From: Formosa sp030427735
GTDB lineage: Bacteria; Bacteroidota; Bacteroidia; Flavobacteriales; Flavobacteriaceae
Length of the DNA: 64,000 bases
Direction: 5' to 3'
Assembly (NCBI RefSeq): GCF_051200825.1
Contig: NZ_CP195158.1
Span: 868,001-932,000 of the forward strand
In this document: positions 16,704 through 24,209 of the stretch, one piece after another
Numbering within the stretch: the first letter of the stretch is position 1
Layout of the letters: every line of letters starts with the position of its first letter
The notes under the pieces: generated by a model
Told to the model about the DNA's origin: nothing
Databases searched by the model: none
Seen by the model: the letters and a program-made list of their open reading frames with translations, nothing else
Position numbers and translations under genes: made by a program

Positions 16704-18326
16704 ATGAGGAAATATTTCCTGTTTGTACTTACTTTAATCACTCCCATTTTAACATTCGCCCAACAAACAACATCAGAAAAAATTGATGCCACGTTTAAAA
16801 ATTATACGAGTTGGTTTGTTGATGGGATTTTTTATGAAATACCATTTTCAGAAACTTTTCAAATTCCGTGGGTACTCATAGTTTTAGTTGGAGGAGCTAT
16901 TTATTTTACTATCTATTTTAAGTTTATAAACTTTACTGGTTTTAAAACTGCCATTAAAGTAGTTCAAGGGCAGTATGAAGACATCGAAAAGCATGGAGCC
17001 GATACCTTGTATGGCGATTCTACGCCTAATGAAGATGAAAATATTATTGAAACGTTAAGAGATGATAGCGCCGACGGCGAGGTGTCTCACTTTCAGGCGT
17101 TAACAGCGGCATTGTCTGCTACGGTTGGTTTAGGAAACATTGCAGGTGTAGCCGTGGCTTTATCGATTGGTGGTCCAGGGGCTACGTTTTGGATGATTGT
17201 TGCCGGATTTTTAGGAATGGCTTCTAAATTTGCAGAATGTACACTTGGTGTAAAATACAGAGATGTTGGTAGCGATGGTACTGTTTATGGTGGGCCAATG
17301 TATTATCTTAAAAAAGGATTAGGCGAAAAAGGTTTTAGTGGTTTAGGAAAAGTGCTAGCCGTTGTATTTGCCATTTTTGTAATTGGTGGTTCGTTTGGTG
17401 GTGGAAACATGTTCCAGGCCAATCAAGCAGCAGCACAGTTCGTAAAGTTATTCGATATTCAAAATCCTAACGGAGGGCTTTATTTTGGTCTGGTTATGGC
17501 TGTTTTGGTAGCTGTTGTAATTATTGGCGGTATTAAGCGAATTGCATCGGTAACAGAAAAAATCGTTCCGTTTATGGCTGGTATATATGTGTTGGCCGCT
17601 TTAATTATTTTAGGCGTAAACTATAAACATATTGGCGATGCTTTTGGATTAATTTTTGAAGGCGCTTTCTCTGGGCTTGGTATTGCTGGAGGTTTAGTTG
17701 GAGTAATGATTCAAGGGGTACGTAGAGGGGCATTCTCTAACGAGGCCGGTGTAGGATCTGCTGCGATTGCTCACTCAGCCGTACGTACAAAATATCCTGC
17801 TAGTGAAGGTATTGTTGCCTTATTAGAACCTTTTGTAGATACAGTTGTAATTTGTACTATGACAGCTTTGGTAATTATAATTACAAATTACGACGGACAA
17901 TTTATGGAGTACGGTGTGCCAATTAAAGAAGGTGTAGAGTTAACCGCTACAGCTTTCGATACTGTAATTCCGCATTTCTCTATCTTATTAACCGTAGCCG
18001 TTATATTATTTGCGTTTTCAACCATGATATCTTGGTCTTATTACGGTATGCAAGGTTGGGTATATTTATTTGGAAAAGGAAAAGTATCTGATTTACTATA
18101 TAAATTCTTATTTTTATTATTTGTAGTAGTAGGGGCTTCAATTAGTTTAGGGGCTGTTATAGACTTTTCGGATGCCATGATTTTTGCTATGGTGGTACCA
18201 AATATTATAGGTGTTGTAATGTTAACTCCTATTATCCGAAGAGAGTTAAATAAATATATGAATGCGATAAATAAAAAGGAAGATGCGCTAGAAGAAGGTG
18301 CAACCGATTTTACAGAGCATATGTAA
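16704..18326 (+). CDS. Sodium:alanine symporter (AGCS) family protein
   Basis: Inner-membrane Na+-coupled amino-acid importer (alanine, glycine or similar). The 540-residue protein has an unusual N-terminal signal-like segment (1-20, ending LTFAQ), seen in Bacteroidetes members, and then about ten transmembrane helices. Family signatures are ALSATVGLGNIAGVAVAL (about 132-149), FWMIVAGFLGMASKFAECTLG, VYGGPMYYL, GRGAFSNEAG-like RRGAFSNEAGVGSAAIAHSA and the ISWSYYG motif near the C-terminus. Substrate specificity is not determinable. It is followed after 9 bp by the HhH gene, whose start contains a hairpin that would terminate this transcript. Confidence 0.9.
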   Translation: MRKYFLFVLTLITPILTFAQQTTSEKIDATFKNYTSWFVDGIFYEIPFSETFQIPWVLIVLVGGAIYFTIYFKFINFTGFKTAIKVVQGQYEDIEKHGADTLYGDSTPNEDENIIETLRDDSADGEVSHFQALTAALSATVGLGNIAGVAVALSIGGPGATFWMIVAGFLGMASKFAECTLGVKYRDVGSDGTVYGGPMYYLKKGLGEKGFSGLGKVLAVVFAIFVIGGSFGGGNMFQANQAAAQFVKLFDIQNPNGGLYFGLVMAVLVAVVIIGGIKRIASVTEKIVPFMAGIYVLAALIILGVNYKHIGDAFGLIFEGAFSGLGIAGGLVGVMIQGVRRGAFSNEAGVGSAAIAHSAVRTKYPASEGIVALLEPFVDTVVICTMTALVIIITNYDGQFMEYGVPIKEGVELTATAFDTVIPHFSILLTVAVILFAFSTMISWSYYGMQGWVYLFGKGKVSDLLYKFLFLLFVVVGASISLGAVIDFSDAMIFAMVVPNIIGVVMLTPIIRRELNKYMNAINKKEDALEEGATDFTEHM

Positions 18327-18335
18327 TATAAACGA

Positions 18336-19214
18336 ATGAAAATAAAAACATCCCATATCGCGTTTACCAATAAACAACGATATGGGATTTTTTTATTGCT
18401 ATTTTTAATTATAGTGCTTCAAAGCATTTATGTTGTGATCGTGTGGCCAACCGCACCCAAATTGATTAATGATGATGCGCTACACACTTATAATTTAGAG
18501 GTCGATTCTTTAAAACAGCAGACTTTAAAAGACATCAAGCCTAAGTTATTTCCTTTTAATCCTAACTACATTACCGATTTTAAAGGATATACATTAGGAA
18601 TGAGCAATGAAGAAATTGATAACCTATTAGCGTACAGACGCGAAAATAAATGGGTGAACTCGGCCGAAGATTTTCAAAAGGTTACTGGGGTTTCAGATAG
18701 TTTGCTTCAAGAATTGTCGCCCTATTTTAAGTTTCCCGATTGGGTGCGCCAAACAGAAAATCAGTCAGGCTATAAGCAGGCATCTACAAAGCGTAATTTG
18801 TCTTTTGCAGAGAAAAGCGATTTAAACACCGCAAGTGCAATGCAATTACAGCAAGTTTATGGCGTTGGCGAAAAACTATCCGAACGTATTGTAAAATTTA
18901 GAGCGTCTTTTGATGGTGGTTTTATAGACGATATTCAGTTACAGGATGTGTATGGTTTAACACCAGAAACTATAAAACAGATTACCCAACGGTTTACCGT
19001 TAAGAGTCCGCGTGTTGTTAAAAAAATCAATCTTAATACTGCAACGCTAAACGAGTTAGTTACAATTCAGCATATAGATTATCCGTTAGCCCATAATATT
19101 ATAGAAGAACGTACACTTCGTGAAGGATTTTCAAATTTAGACGAATTACTAAAAGTAAAGAACTTTCCTGTTCAGAAAATCGATATAATTAAGTTATATT
19201 TGGCGCTCGATTAA
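18336..19214 (+). CDS. Membrane-anchored helix-hairpin-helix protein (ComEA-like)
   Basis: A 292-residue protein with an N-terminal membrane helix (about 18-36) and then several helix-hairpin-helix motifs: one in PNYITDFKGYTLGMSNEEIDNLLAYR (around 70-95), a second with DLNTASAMQLQQVYGVGEKLSERIVKFR (about 162-190) and a third with INLNTATLNELVTIQHIDYPLAHNIIEER (about 230-260). The ...DLNTAxxxxLxxxxGVGxxxAxxIxxxR pattern is as in ComEA. It probably binds DNA non-specifically in the periplasm, and a role in DNA uptake is inference. Nucleotides 18350-18388 of the coding start form a terminator-like hairpin. Confidence 0.82.
   Translation: MKIKTSHIAFTNKQRYGIFLLLFLIIVLQSIYVVIVWPTAPKLINDDALHTYNLEVDSLKQQTLKDIKPKLFPFNPNYITDFKGYTLGMSNEEIDNLLAYRRENKWVNSAEDFQKVTGVSDSLLQELSPYFKFPDWVRQTENQSGYKQASTKRNLSFAEKSDLNTASAMQLQQVYGVGEKLSERIVKFRASFDGGFIDDIQLQDVYGLTPETIKQITQRFTVKSPRVVKKINLNTATLNELVTIQHIDYPLAHNIIEERTLREGFSNLDELLKVKNFPVQKIDIIKLYLALD
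18350..18394 (+). terminator. Terminator-like hairpin inside the start of the HhH gene
   Basis: Perfect 11-bp inverted repeat (18350-18360 with 18378-18388, 17-nt loop) followed by a run of Ts (18388-18394). It lies 24 bases after the AGCS stop and within codons 5-18 of the HhH gene, so it could end the symporter transcript while encoding protein. Confidence 0.65.
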
Positions 19215-19250
19215 TTTTCGTATTGTTTTCAATACAACAAACATCATTAT

Positions 19251-20420
19251 ATGAATACGATGTACTTCACCGAAGAGCACGAACTGTTTAGAAAAAGCCT
19301 ACAAGATTTTCTTAAAAAAGAGGTGGTGCCACATATAGAAAAGTGGGAGAAAACAGGAACTATAGAACGTTTTATCTGGAAGAAATTTGGGGATATGGGG
19401 TTTTTCGGACTTGCTTATCCTGAAGCTTATGGCGGATTAAATTTAGATTTGTTTTATACCGTAATCTTTTTAGAAGAATTACAAAAAATTAATTCGTGTG
19501 GTTTTGCAGCTGCAATGTGGGCACATGCCTATTTGGCCATGACGCATATAAATAAAGAAGGCGATGAACTTATAAAACAAAACTATTTGGTGCCTAGTAT
19601 TTCTGGCGATAAAATAGGGTGCTTGTGTATAACCGAACCCTTTGGTGGTAGCGATGTTGCAGGTATGCGAACAACTGCTGTTAAAGAAGGCAATACATAT
19701 GTGCTAAACGGATCTAAGACTTTTATTACCAATGGTGTTTACAGCGATTATTTGGTGGTTGCGGCAAAGACCAATGTTGAAGAACCACATAAAGGAATAA
19801 GCATTTTTGTGGTAGATAGAGATACACCAGGTATTTCTGCTACGAAATTAGATAAGTTAGGTTGGAGAGCAAGCGATACTGCAGAAATAGCTTTCGATAA
19901 TGTTGTAATTCCAGAATCTCATTTAATGGGGGAGGAAGGTAAAGGATTTCCTTATATCATGCAGCATTTTGCTTTAGAGCGGTTAATTATGGGGATAAAT
20001 GCCCATGCAAGAGCAGAATATGCTTTAGAGTATGCCCAAAACTATATGAAAGAACGTAAAGCCTTTGGTAAGAGTATAGATCAATTTCAAGCATTGCGAC
20101 ATACTTTTGCCGATTTGTATACAGATATGACGCTTTGTAAAACGTTTAATTATACGGTGGCTTATCGTTTAAATCAGGGGGAGTATGTGGTTAAGGAAGC
20201 TACCATGTCTAAACTAAAATCCACTAAAATGGCAGACGATGTTATTTATCAATGTCTTCAGTTTTTAGGAGGTTATGGTTATATGGAGGACTACCCAATG
20301 GCAAGATTATTACGCGATAGCAGACTAGGGCCTATAGGCGGAGGAACTTCTGAAATCCTTCGAGAGATTATTGCTAAAATGATTTTAGACAAGAAGGATT
20401 ATAAGCCGGCAACAAATTAA
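19251..20420 (+). CDS. Acyl-CoA dehydrogenase
   Basis: FAD-dependent acyl-CoA dehydrogenase (389 residues) catalysing alpha,beta-desaturation of an acyl-CoA and passing electrons to ETF. Sequence landmarks are the N-terminal helical domain (GFFGLAYPEAYGGLNLD, about 51-67), the middle-domain signatures CLCITEPFGGSDVAGMRT (about 125-143) and LNGSKTFITNGVYSD, and the C-terminal RKAFGKSIDQFQALRH and QFLGGYGYMEDYP motifs. Length is right for the short/medium-chain type. Substrate chain is not resolvable. It is a single gene flanked by 36 bp upstream and 91 bp downstream. Confidence 0.9.
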   Translation: MNTMYFTEEHELFRKSLQDFLKKEVVPHIEKWEKTGTIERFIWKKFGDMGFFGLAYPEAYGGLNLDLFYTVIFLEELQKINSCGFAAAMWAHAYLAMTHINKEGDELIKQNYLVPSISGDKIGCLCITEPFGGSDVAGMRTTAVKEGNTYVLNGSKTFITNGVYSDYLVVAAKTNVEEPHKGISIFVVDRDTPGISATKLDKLGWRASDTAEIAFDNVVIPESHLMGEEGKGFPYIMQHFALERLIMGINAHARAEYALEYAQNYMKERKAFGKSIDQFQALRHTFADLYTDMTLCKTFNYTVAYRLNQGEYVVKEATMSKLKSTKMADDVIYQCLQFLGGYGYMEDYPMARLLRDSRLGPIGGGTSEILREIIAKMILDKKDYKPATN

Positions 20421-20511
20421 TGATTAGATTTAGATGATAAAATAATATCTTCGAAAAATAGTTTAAAGTATTAGGACTATTTTTTCATCAACTAAAAAAA
20501 AGAGAATATAT

Positions 20512-21939
20512 ATGAAGCGTTTCAGTTTAAAACCAATTTTCACTCTAAGCTTTATTTTATATTCTTTTTTTGCTTCCGGGCAAACCGAGTTAAAAAATCA
20601 GATTTTAGATTTTAATACCATGCTTCCGGTAGAAAGCGCGAGCATTTACATTAAAAATACGACTACGGGAACAATTAGTAATGCCGATGGTAAATTTGTA
20701 CTTGTGGTGCCCAACGAGTTTAAAACAGATACATTGGTGGTTTCTTCGATAGGCTATAAGAGTTTTAAGTTGCCAATAAGTGAATTCGATAATTCCGAAA
20801 TTATATATCTCGAAGAAGAGGTTGCTGCTTTAGATGAAGTTTTGTTGGTTGCCGATACACGACCTAAAACAGCAAACGATATTGTTTTAAAAGCGCTCGA
20901 AAAACTTTCTGATAATTTTCCAGAGCAGCCGTATTTAGAAAAAGGTTTTTTACGTTATAAAGAGCGTAATACCAAGGAATTTAAGTGGCTTATAGAAAGC
21001 GCAATAACCTTATACGATTCGGCATTCACTTCTAACCCAAATCAAAATTTAAAAATAAATGTAGACCAAATGCGCAAGAGCTACGATTTAAGAGATGTAG
21101 ATAGCTTGTTGGTGTATACTGCGTATTTAAAACAGGAAAAAGGTGTAAAAGATTTACAGGCCAAAAATTTAAAGCGCGATACCATTAAAACAGAATCTTT
21201 AATTCGGGCGATTAAATGGAATGATAGCAGAACCAATGGTTTGGAAAGTTTGTTTTTAGGAAAATTAAATGTGCTAAGAAATAATAGTTTACCAAAAGCC
21301 TTGTTTGGAGAACGTGTACTCGAAAATCATTTATTTGCTTTAGATACCGTTTTGGTAGATAACGAACGGAAGATTTATAAAATTAAAATTGAAGGCGGCC
21401 AAGATTACGTAAATTTAGATACTAAAGGTATTTATAACGATGGTTATAAAGCTGATGGATGGATTTATATTTATTGGGATAATTATGCCATAAAAAAAAT
21501 AGAATATAATTTAGTGGCAGCATCGCCAGTGCAAAAAAGTAGAAGTAAAACATTATACGGTACGCAAACCAATCATAAACTTGTAGTTACTTATATGGAG
21601 TACCAAGACAAAATGTATCCTAATTATTTATATTACGAAACACCAAAATTGGTTAATGTGGGGATAAAACCTTCTGAAGGAAAAACAGATGAAGAAGCCG
21701 CAGCTTATAACAAAGACGAAAGGTATTATTACGCTGTACAAGAGGTGTTGTTTACCGAAATAATAGTAGATCCAGAACAAGTATCGCATGCTTTGCAGGG
21801 AACTTGGGACCCAGACATTTTTTCGAAAAAACCATATGATAAATCGTTTTGGAATAACTATAACACATTGTTAGAGAGTGAAGAAGATGAACAATTAATA
21901 AAGGATTTAACCCAGCGTTCTACCTTGTATAAAGATTAA
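20512..21939 (+). CDS. Carboxypeptidase-regulatory-like domain secreted protein
   Basis: A 475-residue exported protein: signal peptide (1-23, ending FFASG), a CarboxypepD_reg-like beta-sandwich (about 25-110, ILDFNTMLPVESASIYIKNTTTGTISNADGKF) and a larger domain (about 120-475) rich in beta strands and ending in LYKD. The architecture is that of many Bacteroidetes outer-membrane-associated proteins that lack the barrel. I do not recognise a specific family for the second domain. It lies between the acyl-CoA dehydrogenase and rpsU and is probably monocistronic. Confidence 0.78.
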   Translation: MKRFSLKPIFTLSFILYSFFASGQTELKNQILDFNTMLPVESASIYIKNTTTGTISNADGKFVLVVPNEFKTDTLVVSSIGYKSFKLPISEFDNSEIIYLEEEVAALDEVLLVADTRPKTANDIVLKALEKLSDNFPEQPYLEKGFLRYKERNTKEFKWLIESAITLYDSAFTSNPNQNLKINVDQMRKSYDLRDVDSLLVYTAYLKQEKGVKDLQAKNLKRDTIKTESLIRAIKWNDSRTNGLESLFLGKLNVLRNNSLPKALFGERVLENHLFALDTVLVDNERKIYKIKIEGGQDYVNLDTKGIYNDGYKADGWIYIYWDNYAIKKIEYNLVAASPVQKSRSKTLYGTQTNHKLVVTYMEYQDKMYPNYLYYETPKLVNVGIKPSEGKTDEEAAAYNKDERYYYAVQEVLFTEIIVDPEQVSHALQGTWDPDIFSKKPYDKSFWNNYNTLLESEEDEQLIKDLTQRSTLYKD

Positions 21940-21972
21940 AAATAGGCTTCGGGTAAATAAAACATATTTTTA

Positions 21973-22003
21973 GTTGTTCATAAAAAATTAGTTGTTATAT
22001 TTG
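21973..22003 (+). promoter_or_regulatory. Promoter of rpsU
   Basis: TATATTTG at 21996-22003 is a perfect TAnnTTTG -7 element, with GTTG at 21973-21976 as a -33 box 19 bp upstream. A GC-rich CAGCCCG segment follows, as at the tRNA promoter at 23602. Confidence 0.7.
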
Positions 22004-22022
22004 CAGCCCGAATGCTAAAAGA

Positions 22023-22030
22023 GAGGAGGT
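22023..22030 (+). promoter_or_regulatory. Strong Shine-Dalgarno sequence of rpsU
   Basis: GAGGAGGT lies 8 bases before the ATG at 22039 and complements the 16S rRNA 3' end over at least six bases (GGAGGT). It also decides the start: an upstream in-frame ATG at 22012 would add nine residues and put the SD inside the coding region. Strong SDs are rare in Bacteroidetes. Confidence 0.85.
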
Positions 22031-22038
22031 TAAGGACT

Positions 22039-22233
22039 ATGTTAATAATACCAATTAAAGAAGGAGAAAATATAGATAGAGCGTTAAAGCGTTACAAGCG
22101 TAAGTTTGATAGAACTGGTACAAAGCGTCAATTACAAGCACGTAAGCAGTTTACAAAACCTTCTGTAGCACGTAGAGCACAAATTCAAAAAGCTCAATAT
22201 GTTCAGTCTTTAAGAGATCAAGAAGAAATATAA
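22039..22233 (+). CDS. rpsU: 30S ribosomal protein S21
   Basis: Ribosomal protein bS21, 64 residues, starting MLIIPIKEGENIDRALKRYK and rich in Arg/Lys throughout, a length and sequence typical of Flavobacteriaceae. In this phylum bS21, with bS18 and bS6, holds the anti-Shine-Dalgarno tail of 16S rRNA so that most mRNAs are translated without an SD. The gene has its own promoter, a strong SD 8 bases upstream and a terminator 23 bases after its stop, so it is a single-gene unit, and its SD fits feedback control by ribosomes lacking bS21. Confidence 0.97.
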   Translation: MLIIPIKEGENIDRALKRYKRKFDRTGTKRQLQARKQFTKPSVARRAQIQKAQYVQSLRDQEEI

Positions 22234-22256
22234 ATCTTGAAACTCCAATAATATAA

Positions 22257-22283
22257 AATCCTGCCTAGCAGGATTTTTTTTTT
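22257..22283 (+). terminator. Intrinsic terminator of rpsU
   Basis: An 8-bp GC-rich stem (22257-22264 with 22268-22275, CTA loop) followed by a ten-base T run. Confidence 0.9.
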
Positions 22284-22347
22284 GCCATATTTTTAACAAT
22301 CACCCTGTTTTAAAGTTAGTATATTAGCATAAACAGAATAAAAGTTT

Positions 22348-23235
22348 ATGAGTCTAAAAGCCTTCACAGATTATTTATTGTTAGAAAAGAAATATGCTCA
22401 ATTAACGGTAAATGCATATCAAAAAGATTTAGAAACTTTTTTCGAGTTCTTAAATACCGAATACAATTTAAGTTCGCCAAATCAAGTGTCTTATCATTAC
22501 ATACGGCAATGGATTGTGAGTTTGGTGGAACAAGGTCTATCTAACAGAAGTATAAATAGAAAGGTTTCTGCATTAAACACCTATTACAAGTTTTTGTTAA
22601 AGATAGGTGAGGTAGGTAATAACCCTTTAGCAAAACATAAAGCATTAAAAGTCGAAAAAAAAATACAAGTACCATTTTCCAACAAGGAAATGACAACTGT
22701 GCTAGACGATTTTAATTTTGATGACAGTTTTGAAGGGGTAAGAGATAAGCTTATAATAGAATTATTTTACTCTACAGGTATACGTCGTATAGAACTTATT
22801 CAATTAAAAATTTCCGATTTTAATTTAGAAGAAAACACCTTAAAAGTTTTAGGAAAGCGAAACAAAGAGCGGTTAGTGCCTTTATTGCCTTCGGTTATAA
22901 AACATATCAAGCAATATTTAAACGTACGTAAACAGTTACCGGTAATACAAGATAGCGCTCAAATGTTTTTAACACAAAAGGGCGTTAAAGTTTACGAAAC
23001 ACTTGTTTACAGAATAATAAATAACTATTTTAGTTTAGCATCTTCTAAAGTAAAAAAGAGCCCGCATATTTTAAGGCACTCGTTTGCAACTCATTTACTC
23101 AATCAAGGTGCAGATTTGAATGCTGTAAAAGAACTCCTTGGGCATTCCAGTCTGGCGTCGACACAAGTGTATACGCACAATAGTATTTCAGAGTTAAAAA
23201 AAGTGTATTTAAATGCACATCCTAGAAATAGTTAA
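22348..23235 (+). CDS. xerC: Tyrosine recombinase XerC/XerD
   Basis: Site-specific recombinase that resolves chromosome dimers at dif. The 295-residue protein has the SAM-like N-terminal domain (1-95) and the catalytic domain with R146 (TGIRRIEL), K170 (LGKRNKER), H240 and R243 (PHILRHSFATH), H266 (LGHSS) and the nucleophile Y275 (VYTH). No phage or integron context is seen, and its position next to rpsU and hpf in a core region suggests the housekeeping XerC rather than an integrase. Whether it is XerC or XerD cannot be told from sequence alone. Confidence 0.92.
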   Translation: MSLKAFTDYLLLEKKYAQLTVNAYQKDLETFFEFLNTEYNLSSPNQVSYHYIRQWIVSLVEQGLSNRSINRKVSALNTYYKFLLKIGEVGNNPLAKHKALKVEKKIQVPFSNKEMTTVLDDFNFDDSFEGVRDKLIIELFYSTGIRRIELIQLKISDFNLEENTLKVLGKRNKERLVPLLPSVIKHIKQYLNVRKQLPVIQDSAQMFLTQKGVKVYETLVYRIINNYFSLASSKVKKSPHILRHSFATHLLNQGADLNAVKELLGHSSLASTQVYTHNSISELKKVYLNAHPRNS

Positions 23236-23277
23236 TAGAACGAAATCACCTATTGTTTAATATTAAAATTAAGAAGT

Positions 23278-23580
23278 ATGAAAGTAAACATGCAATCAGT
23301 CAATTTTACAGCAGATAAAAAATTGATAGACTTTATTCAAAAGCGAATGGATAAGTTAGACCTTTTTTACGATAAGGTCATTAGTTCCGATGTTTATTTA
23401 AAGGTGGAAAATACCAGCGATAAAGAGAATAAAATTTTTGAAGCTAGAGTTAATGTTCCCGGTGATAGTTTTATGGTAAAAAAACAATGCAAATCTTTTG
23501 AAGAAGGAGCCGATTGTGCAGCTGCATCGTTAGAAAGACAACTAAAAAAGCGAAAAGAGAAATTAAAAACGTATTTATGA
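23278..23580 (+). CDS. hpf: Ribosome hibernation promoting factor (short HPF/RaiA)
   Basis: A 100-residue protein of the S30AE family that binds the 30S decoding region in slow growth and inactivates ribosomes. The fold pattern is visible: an N-terminal beta strand (KVNMQSVNFTA), a helix (KLIDFIQKRMDKL), a strand with SDVYLKVEN, a strand with ARVNVPG and a C-terminal basic helix (AAASLERQLKKRKEKLK). It has only the N-terminal domain, as in the short type. The gene starts 42 bp after xerC and precedes the tRNA-tuf operon by a promoter. Confidence 0.9.
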   Translation: MKVNMQSVNFTADKKLIDFIQKRMDKLDLFYDKVISSDVYLKVENTSDKENKIFEARVNVPGDSFMVKKQCKSFEEGADCAAASLERQLKKRKEKLKTYL

Positions 23581-23601
23581 TAAAAATATTTGAAAAAATG
23601 T

Positions 23602-23631
23602 TTTGAATAAAAGAATAAATATATACATTTG
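23602..23631 (+). promoter_or_regulatory. Promoter of the tRNA-tuf operon
   Basis: TTTG at 23602-23605 and TACATTTG at 23624-23631, spaced 18 bp, match the Bacteroidetes consensus. CAGTCCG follows, giving a GC-rich discriminator like that of rpsU. Confidence 0.75.
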
Positions 23632-23681
23632 CAGTCCGTTAGAAATAGCGGGCTTTTTTTGTGGTGAAAAAAGTTTAAAAA

Positions 23682-23755
23682 GCCGATGTAGCTCAGCTGG
23701 CTAGAGCAGCTGATTTGTAATCAGCAGGTCGTGGGTTCGAGTCCCTCCATCGGCT
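23682..23755 (+). tRNA. thrU: tRNA-Thr (anticodon UGU)
   Basis: 74-nt cloverleaf with acceptor GCCGATG/CATCGGC, discriminator T and anticodon TGT in the loop TTTGTAA. CCA is not encoded. First gene of the tRNA cluster before tuf, at the position of thrU in the E. coli tufB operon. A near-identical copy is at 42388. Confidence 0.95.
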
Positions 23756-23788
23756 CAAGTTCTTTAAAAGAGTGAAATTTTTATAATC

Positions 23789-23870
<82 letters not shown>

Positions 23871-23932
23871 CGAAATTTCAAATAAAAAGGTGTCAAAAAA
23901 ATATTTTTGTAAAACTTTGTTTTGAAATTTTG

Positions 23933-23976
23933 GTAAGGGGTCACCCTTACGGATGCACTAGCTTGCGAGTGAATCC
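23933..23976 (+). repeat. Two adjacent hairpins between tRNA-Tyr and tRNA-Gly
   Basis: A perfect 7-bp stem (23933-23939 with 23944-23950, GTCA loop) is followed at once by a second stem, GGAT-CACT with AGTG-ATCC (23951-23959 with 23968-23976, one mismatch). The second shares its core words AGCTT, GCG and AGTGAATCCT with the palindrome after rpoC at 36835. It may be an RNA-processing site or an interspersed palindromic repeat. Confidence 0.6.
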
Positions 23977-23994
23977 TTAAAACATGAAAAATTT

Positions 23995-24067
23995 GCGGGA
24001 GTAGCTCAGTTGGTAGAGCGTCAGCCTTCCAAGCTGAATGTCGCCGGTTCGAACCCGGTCTCCCGCT
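23995..24067 (+). tRNA. glyT: tRNA-Gly (anticodon UCC)
   Basis: 73-nt cloverleaf with acceptor GCGGGAG/CTCCCGC, discriminator T and anticodon TCC at 24028-24030. CCA is not encoded. Confidence 0.95.
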
Positions 24068-24076
24068 CAATTTTAA

Positions 24077-24148
24077 GCCGGTGTAGCTCAGGGGTAGAGC
24101 GTTTCCTTGGTAAGGAAGAGGTCACGAGTTCAAATCTCGTCATTGGCT
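24077..24148 (+). tRNA. thrT: tRNA-Thr (anticodon GGU)
   Basis: 72-nt cloverleaf with acceptor GCCGGTG/CATTGGC (two G-U pairs), discriminator T and anticodon GGT. It is the last tRNA before tuf, 61 bp upstream, and probably co-transcribed with it. Confidence 0.95.
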
Positions 24149-24209
24149 CAAGTAAGACATAATAAGTATACACTAATATTATTATATAACTAAGATTAAA
24201 TTTTAAAAC

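Noticed and set aside
22012..22038. Alternative upstream start of rpsU
   Set aside because: It would put the strong SD inside the coding region and add nine residues not found in S21.
23634..23660. Terminator-like hairpin with seven Ts between the tRNA promoter and tRNA-Thr
   Set aside because: Its 5' arm overlaps the predicted transcription start, so the hairpin would not be fully transcribed, and its stem is only five bases.
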